Source of the DNA: Tetragonia tetragonoides
Taxonomy: Eukaryota; Streptophyta; Magnoliopsida; Caryophyllales; Aizoaceae
Assembly: GCA_038025085.1 (NCBI GenBank)
Contig: CM076142.1
Location: 31,960,001-32,024,000, forward strand
DNA length: 64,000 nucleotides
Direction: 5' to 3'
Both the position numbers and the translations under genes were made by a program. Below are positions 31,693 through 41,700 of the stretch, one piece after another; within the stretch, counting starts at the first letter, position 1; each line of letters opens with the position of its first letter. The notes beneath the pieces were generated by a model. It did not search any database. It worked only from the letters and a program-made list of their open reading frames with translations, and had not been told where the DNA came from.

Positions 31693-32259
31693 GTAGTTAC
31701 CTGAACTGGTGAGCTAGTAATTGAAGGTCTAACGCTACTAGCCTGAGAGGATGGTGTCGGGTTCTGAGTATTAGGTGATGGTGATGGTGATGGCGATGGA
31801 TGAGTACTAGCTGAGTGCGATGGATATGCATTGGAAATTGACTTGAAGGGGGAAAAAAGAAGAGTGAAGTTAATAATGAATAATTATATAATTGCCAAAC
31901 AATGAGAGTGTGTTTTTTTTTCACTTCTGAATTGAAGTAAAGTGATATATATGTGAACTGAGTAGTAATACATGAGAGAAAGGGTAGATTACTGGATTAA
32001 ACTGAACTGAACAAGTGAGTGGAAAAGAACACACCTTAAATATAATTACTAACCTGAATTGATGAGCTAGCAACTGAAGGTCTAACACTACTAGTTTGGA
32101 ATGATGGCGTTGCGGTCCTCGTTGAAATTATAGTAGGATTTAACCGATGGTGGTGGACATGCATTGGAAATGGACTTCAAATAAAAAAAAAAGATTGAAG
32201 TCAACAGTACATACAAAAAATGCAAGACAAAACACAGATAGAATACATATACTGCATTG

Positions 32260-32311
<52 letters not shown>

Positions 32312-32322
32312 TGTGTGTGTGT
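31693..32322 (-). pseudogene. MULE remnant with two duplicated exon-like segments
   Basis: Between the copia elements the minus strand has two similar exon-like segments that end in splice donors. The one ending CCAGTTCAG|GTAACT (about 31845-31703) and the one ending TCAATTCAG|GTTAGT (about 32170-32055) both encode an SVRPS(I/V)(T/A)SS type phrase. They look like a tandem duplication within the MULE gene. A poly(T)(GT)n tract fills 32262-32322, into which copia element 2 inserted. Confidence 0.4.
32262..32322. repeat. Poly(T)/(GT)n simple repeat
   Basis: About 37 T residues followed by about 11 GT units. This is the integration site of copia element 2; the 5-bp duplication TGTGT is part of it. 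Confidence 0.9.
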
Positions 32323-32679
32323 TGTTGATCGAGGTGAAACCAGCTCGAGCTCGTGAAAAAGGGGAAGAACAAGAGAGAGAGAATTGTTTAGTGAGAGAAA
32401 GTGTTTTGAGAAAAACAGGAAAAACTAATTCTCATTTTTTTTTTGATTAATTATTTTACAAGTTGACTTGAGCTTATATACAACACATTAAAGCTAAGCT
32501 ATACTAACAGACTCTGTACAAGCTAACAGACTCTGTACACCGTACAAACTAACAGACTCTGTATACCGTTACAACTAACAGACTCTGTATACTGTACAAA
32601 CTAACAGACTCTGTACATTGTTTGTATTAAGCTTCTAGCTAATAACATAATTACAACAAGATGTAGAGTAATTCCAACA
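32323..32679 (-). repeat. Copia element 2, 3' LTR (357 bp)
   Basis: TG...CA ends, with a purine tract (GAGGGGGGG) just upstream on the minus strand. It contains five copies of a ctaacagactctgta motif. It differs from the 5' LTR only by single-base length changes in two homopolymer runs, as far as I can see. Confidence 0.92.
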
Positions 32680-32686
32680 CCCCCCC

Positions 32687-34882
32687 TCAAGGTGGAGGGG
32701 ATAACACTCCTAACTTGCTGAGTAAATAATTATGTTGGCGCCCTGGCAAACTCTTTGTGAACAAATCTGCCAGCTGCTCATCTGTTCTCACATGATGCAA
32801 AGTGATTAATCCTGCTTGTAGTTGTTCCCGAACATAATGGCAATCAAGCTCTATGTGTTTGGTGCGTTCGTGAAATACAGGGTTTTTAGCAATATAAATT
32901 GCTGCTTGACTATCACATTTAACAGCAATGGGAACAATATCAGGAACTGTGAGCTCACTGAGTAATCTGGAAAGCCAAGCTAATTCCGAAGTAACTCTCC
33001 TCAAACTTCTATATTCAGCTTCTGCACTGGACAGAGATACAGTGGCCTGTTTCTTGGACTTCCAAGAAATTGGACTGCCACCAAGCATGATGAAATAGCC
33101 ACTTACTGATCTTCTTGTGTGAGGACAAGCTGCCCAGTCTGAGTCACAGTATGCTTGTAATGCATAGTTAGACCCTGAGTTCATGAATAAGCCTTGACCA
33201 GGGTCCTTTGTGAGATACTTTAAGACATGAAGAGCTGCATCCATGTGAGGTTGCCTTGGGCTGTGCATGAATTGGCTCAAATACTGAACAGCAAAGCCTA
33301 GATCAGGCCTTGTATGTGTAAGGAAATTGATCTTGCCAACAAGCTTTCTGAATTGGCCAGGATCATGTAGAGGGGTACCCTCATCAAGCTTCAGTTTAAT
33401 GTTTGTTTCTAAAGGACAGATGGCTGTAGCTTCTGAAGAACAGCAAAACTCCTTGAGGAGTTCATGAACAAACTTCCTTTGAGTCAGGATAACCCCATTT
33501 TTGCTATGTAATATTTCTATTCCCAGAAAGTAGTTCAAACATCCCAAGTCTTTGATCTTGAAAGTATTGTCTAGGAATGATTTTAAATCTTCAATTTCTG
33601 CCTCATTGTTTCCTGTGATGATAATATCATCAACATAAACAGCAATGAACACTGTAGAGTTGATCATTTTCTTGTGAAATAAAGAATGGTCGTTTTGAGA
33701 CATTTGATAGCCTCTGGACTTGAGAGAGTCAGATAGCTTCCCATACCATTGCCTTGAAGCCTGTTTTAGACCATAGAGAGATTTTCTAAGCTTACAGACT
33801 GGGTTAGGCTTTGAGAGAGATAGGCCTGGTGGTGGTTTCATGTAAATTTCCTCATGCAAGTCTCCATGGAGAAATGCATTGTTAACATCAAGTTGATGCA
33901 TACTCCAACCTCTCTTGATTGCAGTGGCAATAAGGGCTCTTACAGTGGTCATTTTGACCACTGGAGAAAAAGTTTCAGTGTAGTCAATTCCTTCAATTTG
34001 AGTGAAGCCTCTAACCACCAATCTAGCTTTGTATCTTTCAATAGATCCATCAGCCTTTAGCTTGATTTTATAGACCCACTTGCAACTAATAGGCTTCTTA
34101 TTAGCAGGCAAGTCAGTGATTGTCCATGTTTCATTAGCCTCTAGGGCTTCAAACTCCTTAGACATTGCTTCCTGCCATAAAGGGTTAGTAACTGCATCTT
34201 CAAAACAATTAGGTTCATTTATTTGCAAAACATTGTTCAACAAATGCTGACTATTGGCTGATAAAGAGCTAAAGCAAACATGTTGTGGTAGGTCTATAGA
34301 GGATGTGATGGTATGAGGACATGAGGTAGATTCAGAGAGATGAGGTGATGTAGCATTGCTGCAAATACTAGTGCACACATAGTCCTGTAAATGCTTAGGA
34401 ACTGTAATGGTCCTGCTGGATCTCCTGACTTCAGTGTGAGAGTGAGAGGGAAAATGTGTTTGAGCTTGAGGATCAGAATGGTGAAGTTGAGTTGAACCTT
34501 GATCTTGAGGATCAGGTGTGGATTGAGATGAATCTGTGGATTGATTTTGAGAGTTGGAAAGAATATTTGAGAGTGAAGGATCAGAATTGAAAGTATGAGG
34601 CATGGATTGAAAAGGAAATAGAGAATGTGAGGAATCTGTGGTGGTAGAGGAAGTTTTGTAGGGAAATATATCTTCATGGAAGATGACATCCCTGGAAACT
34701 TGAACTTTCTTTGTATCCATGTTATACAACTTGTAAGCTTTCTTTCCAAAGGGATATCCTAGGAAAATACATGTAGATGCCCTAGGTTTGAATTTATCTC
34801 GACCTCTTTTTAATGTGGAGGCATAGCAAAGGCATCCAAAATTCCTCATATGACTGTATTTCCTTTTCAATCCATGCCTCAT
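32687..34882 (-). pseudogene. Copia element 2 pol, lacking gag, protease and integrase core
   Basis: An open frame of about 730 codons. The first dozen residues come from the inverted duplication. Genuine sequence starts at HMRNFGCLCYAS (integrase C-terminal region) and continues with FLGYPFGKKAYKLY, a Ser/Thr/Gln-rich linker, and reverse transcriptase (WVYKIKLKADGSIERYKARL, LDVNNAFLHGDL, VYVDDIIITGN). RNase H follows (SDWAACPHTRRSVSGYF, SSAEAEYRSL, TKHIELDCHYVREQL), and the frame ends just before the polypurine tract. RT and RNase H look intact. There is no authentic start codon and the precursor order is lost, so a working product is unlikely. It differs clearly from copia element 1 and belongs to another lineage. 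Confidence 0.88.
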
Positions 34883-34993
34883 ACTTTCAATTCTGATCCT
34901 TCACTCTCAAATATTCTTTCAACTCTCAAAATCAATCCACAGATTCATCTCAATCCACACCTGATCCTCAAGATCAAGGTTCAACTCAACTTC
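34483..34993. repeat. 137-bp inverted duplication inside copia element 2
   Basis: Arms 34483-34620 and 34857-34993 are reverse complements with one single-base indel. The spacer is 236 bp. The right arm abuts the primer binding site. Confidence 0.9.
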
Positions 34994-35012
34994 CAAGCCC
35001 GCTCTGATACCA

Positions 35013-35367
35013 TGTTGATCGAGGTGAAACCAGCTCGAGCTCGTGAAAAGGGGAAGAACAAGAGAGAGAGAATTGTTTAGTGAGAGAAAGTGTTTTGAGA
35101 AAAACAGGAAAAACTAATTCTCATTTTTTTTTGATTAATTATTTTACAAGTTGACTTGAGCTTATATACAACACATTAAAGCTAAGCTATACTAACAGAC
35201 TCTGTACAAGCTAACAGACTCTGTACACCGTACAAACTAACAGACTCTGTATACCGTTACAACTAACAGACTCTGTATACTGTACAAACTAACAGACTCT
35301 GTACATTGTTTGTATTAAGCTTCTAGCTAATAACATAATTACAACAAGATGTAGAGTAATTCCAACA
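35013..35367 (-). repeat. Copia element 2, 5' LTR (355 bp)
   Basis: TG...CA ends with the primer site on its inner side (minus strand TGGTATCAGAGC). Same five-fold ctaacagactctgta motif as the partner LTR. Confidence 0.92.
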
Positions 35368-35379
35368 TGTGTACTTACA

Positions 35380-35898
35380 TGTATAGTTTGTATCCCATTA
35401 GAATCTGAAAAAAAATGCAGCTCCAATTCTAGGTGCAGAAGGCCTCATAGATTGAAACCTTGCTCTGGACTGTTAAGACAAAGTAGTCAGTCCAAAATAA
35501 TAATTAACATGTGCATTTTGGAAAAGAAAAAAATTATTAATTGATAGTTGAGTTACATTTGCTCTTGTGAAGCCATTTGGATATGTATACACCCCGATGC
35601 CTCTTTCATGCATTGAAACCCTTGGTTGAGGACTTTGCATTGGAACCCTTGGTTCATGAGTTTGTACAGGATGCTCTAAATTTTGTTGCTGTTTTTTTCC
35701 AACTGTATTATTTGTCTTCTTTTTCTTTGACTGTGCAGTAATAGGCTTATCGCAACCTCTGATGTTATGCCGCCCTTTCTCTCCACAGTTGCTGCACTTC
35801 ATAATTGTTCCACCTCTACTGACTTTGCTATCACCCATGAAGCCTGGGGGAGGGGTTGTTGCACAGGCTTCCTTTTTTCTATCACCTCTGTATATAGC
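35380..35898 (-). pseudogene. MULE transposase C-terminal zinc-knuckle exons
   Basis: The exon of about 35898-35557 encodes PPPGFMGDSKVSRGGTIMKC, then a CCHC knuckle (CSNCGEKGRHNIRGC, spacing CX2CX5HX4C, one residue longer than usual in the second gap), a lysine-rich run and a proline-rich stretch. It ends at a GTAACT donor. A second exon (from about 35475) encodes SRARFQSMRPSAPRIGAA and then hits a stop. CX2CX4HX4C knuckles followed by basic tails are typical of the C-terminus of MULE/MuDR transposases. The MULE core domain is absent from the window. The odd knuckle spacing and the stop indicate decay. Confidence 0.5.
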
Positions 35899-36674
35899 TA
35901 GCATAAGCATACCTCATGAAACTAAATAAGTTTGATCTCCCCACCCATATAAATCAAACTAAATAAGACTTCAAACACTACGACAAAGCATCATACTGGA
36001 TTCCCCATCCATAATTCAAAAATAGAGCTCTCATCAACAGTTCGTTTAACAATGTATCTAAACCTTAAAAAAATTGTTTCAGATTATATCTCATTGATTG
36101 TAAGAACACAACATGAACTTGACTTAAACAGATGAATAATTCAAAAAAAAGCAAAAATTATGCAAAATTACACAAACTTTCGATTTTGGGTAACTTTTCA
36201 AACAAACTCACTTAAACCCTAACGTTTAGCAACCAAAACATATAATTCCATGAAATTAATAGCACAATGAAGAAGAAAAACAAGAATGATTTCGAAATCT
36301 TACCTACGTTGCCGCAGGTTTACTCCAAATCAGTTGTTCTCAATCTCAGTAGGAAGTTGATGGGATATTTTAGGTTTTTTTTCAGTGTTATTGGTGCCAG
36401 AACAGAGGACGACGATGAAGAATGCTACAGCGTCCTTATGAGCCAAGTTTCTTATTTTCTTTTCGTTTTTTAAGACTTGTTGCGTATTTACGGTTTTAAA
36501 GTTCAATCCCTATTGGTATTTTGTGGGTATTCTTGTATGTGGATTGTATTTTGATTTAATTAAATTAAAAAAATAGAGTTGAGTCTCCAAAAGCAACAAA
36601 AAAATAGTTCAATCCCCATGACTAAATTTTGTTGAAAGTTCAGTCCCCAAAATCGTAGTTAACTCCACAATTGG

Positions 36675-38012
36675 TGGACTTCGAGAGAGCATTGAGGTTT
36701 GACTAAATTACTATAAGATAAGCTCACAAAGTTTTAGAGTTTTTGACCTATTTGCAGTTTTGCACTAGTGTATAATATTGATTGGTCAGCTCTTCAATTT
36801 ATTGATTGATTTCCTCTGCTCATGGGACCACTGAGGCACTGACCCTTAGAATATTGCTTGAACTTGATCGATTGTCATGCTGTTCTTATGGATGTTATAT
36901 ATGAATTCTAACGGAAATTGATAGATTAGTGTGGAAAGATTCTGCATATATTGTCATGCATCTTAGAAGGAAACAGAATTTCCACCCATGCAAGATGACC
37001 ATTCATGTTTAATGCACAATGTGCATGCATTTTTAAGGAATTGCGCCACAAAAACTGTCATTGAGTCGAAGTCCAAGTCTCGAGTGGTAAAACCAAACAA
37101 TGCTTGATCTACCATGTGGTAGTTTACCTATGTGATGTAGAATACAATATAAGGCTTGTGTATTGTGACTGTGAGTCAAATAAGTTTTTTTTCAACTTAA
37201 AAATAAAACATAAAAAATAACCAATTAACAATCCAAATATTATATGGATAGATTACCCACTGAGTAGGTATAATATTTTTTCCGTCAAATCAAATCAATA
37301 GTAGCTAAAAATTAGCAAATTTTTACTACCAAAGAACGAATCGCAACGAAAATCACTATAGCTCCGACATCGTTCAGATGGCACTGGGCACAGTTAACAC
37401 GAGGCATGGCACGACTCTACACGCCTTTTACACGGGCACAGAGCAAGCACGGACACGAATGAGCGAGCCTAGGCCTAGATTTTGAATTGAAAGCACGGTC
37501 AGGCACAATACGATAGAACACGGCAAAAATTTAGATAATATCTAAAAGCTTTGGTATGGCACGACCTGGGCCTACCTTCTGGATGAGTCGGCACGACACA
37601 GCACAACACTATTTCAAAGCACGAAAGCACAACACAAACTCGGCCCAAAGCCATCTTTAAATTCACTGATCACCCTGACCCCCATAGAAATGATAACGAA
37701 TCAGAGAAGTAGTTGACAAATATTTGAGTTGCAAGAATCATAACCATGTGCAAGTCTGTGACATCAGGAGGCAGTCCAAACACCATATTTGGTCGGTTTG
37801 GCTCTTCTACCACCATGAGTCAGGACCATCAGTCAAACTATCATATACTACAAGATCGCGTCTGAAAAAGTTGACAGGCACCAAACATGCTTCAAAGATT
37901 ACTTGAAATCTATGCTCCTCGTAAACGAATCAAAATTTATAAAAACAATTCTTTTCCTTTTTTTCACCACCTCTCCTCTCAAAACAGAAATGCTCAGAGA
38001 TTATTCAGTATT
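36675..38012. other. Intergenic; a GCACGA-rich stretch at 37370-37650
   Basis: No gene is visible. From 37370 to 37650 the motif gcacg(a/g) recurs about a dozen times along with ggcac and 'gggcctac'. Some plant hAT-type passenger elements carry such subterminal motifs, but no ends or target duplication could be defined here. Confidence 0.3.
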
Positions 38013-38020
38013 GGTACAAG

Positions 38021-38652
38021 TAGGGCTGCATAAAGGTTCTAACCTAACCGAACCGGACCGAACCTGAATTGAACCGAACCTGAATCTAGTTAATTGGTGA
38101 ACCAAGGACCTAACCTAAATACAATAGGACTTGGACCTAAGCGAACCTGCAAAACTTGGACCGAACCTGAATGGACCTAATGGACCTGAATTGTTTTGAG
38201 CTCCAATACAACTTTTAATATTACTCGTAAAAAAATTGCCCAAATAATACTCAATTCCAAGCAAGTAAACAAGACAAAAAAATACAATAAAAGTCCAAAC
38301 AAGCCTTAATATGTTTAAGCAACGCAAGAATAAATTTAAAAAAAAAAAATCAAAAATTCAAAGGTTTTCGGCTCACAAAACTACTTTTTTAATATTTTTT
38401 TTCATAATTCCGAAAGTTTTCGGTCCATCAAACCCCACAAAGCCACTTTTTTATGTATATTTTGTATAATTTAAATGTTTTCGATCCAAACCAGGTCCAA
38501 ACCGGAAAAAAGACCGAACCGGACCTAAATCGAAATTTTATAAAAGCTAGACCGTGGACCTAACCAAATACATTAGGTTCGGTCTAGGTCCGACCCGATT
38601 AGGTTAAGTCTGGTCTAAAAATCAGGTCTGGACCTATTCTTGTGCAGCCCTA
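38021..38652. mobile_element. Non-autonomous hAT-type element with dense AACCGAACC/GGACCTAA motifs
   Basis: The ends TAGGGCTGCA are perfectly inverted over 10 bp, flanked by a perfect 8-bp duplication GGTACAAG (38013-38020 and 38653-38660). 632 bp, no ORF. Both subterminal regions are packed with short repeats (aaccgaacc, ggacctaa, ggtccgg), which in hAT elements are usual transposase binding sites. It lies just downstream of the ataxin-3 gene. Confidence 0.85.
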
Positions 38653-38764
38653 GGTACAAGAGCTTATGCAATGTAAATTGATAGTAATTCAGTAGGATGT
38701 CAAGAAATACAAATTTGAAGATGTATACACTGCACATACGAGTCCTTACAGAGGGTATAAAAGC

Positions 38765-41700
38765 TCAATCTGATTTCTCTGTGGAAGGGACACTCGTTTC
38801 TGAACTGGCAACTGTAGGAGCTGAATCCACCAAGCTGGCAGCTATAGCGGCCTTCATGTCTTCATCCTCCATGGCAAGAAGTTCTTCCTCTGAAAATGAT
38901 TGAAACTGGTCAGGCTGCTGCCGTCTATTTGAATCAACTGCACGTGATGACTCGCCCTTTGTGTTGCAAGCCTTTAATATCCTGACACAATCTTCAGGAG
39001 TCAACCACTGGCCATACCCATTTGACGATTCGGAAGAGAAAAGCGGACACTCCTTTGGAAAGTTTCCTCTGACAAGGAAAATACTCCACCCAGCACCTTT
39101 TAGGGAGTCAAGGTAGGCAGATAGGTAGAACTTGGAAAGGTGTTCCGGGGCAGCATAAAGACTGTCAAAGTTATACCACTCCCCACTTACCTTTCTAATG
39201 CAAAACCAGTGATCCTGCAAATGGCAAATAAAGACATTTTCAAGCTCAGGATCAATTTGGGCCGGTTCTGCCACAGGCGAATCTAAGGGAATGACCTGCA
39301 GATCCCACACCTCCAAGGCCTTCTGCAAAACCTGCATTAATTGGTAATCGAGTGAAAGCCAACAATTAAATAAGTTTCAGACGGGGACTCAAAATGAAGC
39401 AGAAGAACAAGAAATTTTGTAACATGCAAAAGAATATCAAGACAGACATGTTTCATACAGATATGACATGACCTTTGGCCACCATTTCTTCTGTGATATT
39501 ACATCATAAAAGGTGTGACTATTTCCACCAATGGTAAGCAACCTACTACCATGAATAAGAACAAATGCCTTCATGTTTTGGAAAGAAAACATATACCATC
39601 TAATCTATGTATAAATTTTAACTATGTAGTCCTGCACACTTCGACTTGCACTGCAATTCTGTAGACAAAGGTTTAATTGTGCTAGCTGTTACCGTTTCGA
39701 CCATTATAGCATGAAAACCTATCTCCTAGACTCCTACAGAAGGAGAAAATCATAATGATAATTCAGTAGGGCACAAGAAGTTCTCTACAACTATACGTGT
39801 ATTTTTTAACTTCCGGGTGGCAAATGGCATACAGTAGAAATCACAGCACGAACCAGTTATAGACACCACATACTCAATGAAGGTGGAAGAAGGTGAAACA
39901 ATAACAGAAAGGAAACCGATACAGTCATCAGGTTTTCGGCTGTCAACTAAGTAAAATTGACGTGATAACATATACTTTATTTAATTTAACACACAGAATA
40001 TAAGACAGTGCGAAATATAGGAGAGGAGTTTAGAATAGGCACGTAAGCAAATCAGTCATTTTTTTAGATAAGAAAATTTTATTGATCAAATATTGAAAGA
40101 ATACAATAGATGAGGATAAGGTATCCTCATAGAGCAAAAACAAAATATCTACAAGTCACACCAGTGGCGTTGAACAACCGTAAGTGGGCGCCCTTATAGG
40201 CCCCAGCAGCCTAATAAAACACCACAACTTTCATCAAATCAAAACTAAATATTATTCAAGTCCTAAAACACCATAAATTCGTAACCAAATCTCCTGACTT
40301 ATAAAGCATTACTAATCTGAATAACATATTTTGTTTCAAACATACTATATGCCATCAACTCAACCAATGCTAAATATAACATACCCAAAACTTTTATCAC
40401 AGAAATCTCATCACGCCATGCAGGGCGGCAAACCAAGCTCAAAAGATAGTCAGTGAAAATTATTTTTAAAGACAAATTATTCTCTAAGATCTTCGCAACC
40501 TACCCTGAGTACTCCTTGTCACAGATAATGATGTTAACCTCTGGCTCAGAGGATCCCACATCCTCCCCTGCAGATACTCTTTTTCATGGGTGCACAATGT
40601 GGTTTGCATAGTCTAGTCCAATCCAGGCGAGTCATCCTCTTAAGGTGGGCAACTCTCACCTTACTATCTTACTAAATTGTTCAGTGCCGACTTCTTTGCC
40701 CCTAAGTACGTAGCAAATCATGCTTTGCGTCAATCAACTAGAATTTCACAAACTAACACCCACCCTTACCCCCACACCCTTTGAATTTTCACATTTGGTC
40801 TACAAATCACTAGACAACTCTGTATCTCCACTTGATCTATGGGTTCAATGGATCCCTTCCTAGCCTTGTCAGGTGGAGGCAAATAACCATTCTTCCTAAC
40901 ATGCTTTCTTATAAGACATTGGAGAAAACTCAGCCTATGCAAAGCACAAAACCCAACAAACAAAACAAGTACCTTTTCTATAGATTACCCATCAAGCCTG
41001 GCTTAATTCAACTTTTAGTCCCAGAACTTTCAATCCAAATCTTCATTATCCATTTTTATTCCTAAATTTATTCAACCTATAGCTCTGATAAATAGTTGCA
41101 CATCCCTCTTTGTACAAGGATTCTGGAAGACTGGATGTAGATGTGACCAACACCCTCAGCGACTTCTCTTTAAAATTTTACATTGCAGCAAACTAAACAT
41201 GTGGATTTTCACAGCTTCCAAAGAACTTCAACTCACTATGTCCACTAAAAATGAATCAAACAAAGCCTGATTGTATATTGTATCCATGATCTTACATCCT
41301 CCCTAGTAAAACAGAATAACACAACAATGTCATATTCCACCATAGTGAATTTCTGGTACACAACCAGTGGCAAGGGTCTGTCCAAATGACCTTTGTGTTA
41401 TTCGAAACGCTTCTTATCCGACCTGGACAAACCTGTGGGCATGAGTTCTCAAAGGAGCGGGCAGAAATAAAGGAAATGAAATTATTTATTACATCAAAAG
41501 CAAGTCGATTATCTAGGTGTTGTAAGCCTGTACTGGACAAAACATTTTTGATTATAATAATGTATATTTTATCTAGTGCTACAAATGCATGGAATTGAAC
41601 TGAAAGCTGTATTGGGAAGTTAAGGATTAAAACTTTTCTGGATAGGTAATATAACTACCCAATGATTGTCAGAATACAGAAATGATTTCCAGAAGCATTA

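Larger units (their letters stand above)
32323..35367 (-). mobile_element. Ty1/copia element 2, internally deleted, very recent
   Basis: 3,045 bp with LTRs 32323-32679 and 35013-35367 and a perfect 5-bp duplication TGTGT (32318-32322 and 35368-35372). The primer site TGGTATCAGAGC follows the 5' LTR on the minus strand. Gag, protease and the integrase catalytic core are missing. In their place, next to the primer site, lies an inverted copy of about 137 bp of the element's own pol (34857-34993 versus 34483-34620). The two LTRs show no substitutions, so the deleted form itself inserted recently, using proteins from a complete relative. Confidence 0.92.
25903..36665. mobile_element. Mutator-like element (MULE) with two nested copia insertions
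   Basis: Terminal inverted repeats of about 184 bp (25903-26086 and 36482-36665) start GAGTTAACTACGATTTT and pair along their length with modest divergence. A 9-bp target duplication, CATAATTGG at 25894-25902 versus CACAATTGG at 36666-36674 (8 of 9), is the length expected for MULEs. After removing the two copia elements and their 5-bp duplications the MULE is about 2.7 kb. It keeps exon-like remnants of a minus-strand gene with a zinc knuckle, as at the C-terminus of MULE transposases, but no DDE core. It is therefore a deletion derivative. Confidence 0.82.

Noticed and set aside
36267..36473. Small Lys-rich plus-strand ORF
   Set aside because: It lies inside the MULE next to its inverted repeat, has no family features and overlaps what looks like a minus-strand leader with a GTAAGA donor.
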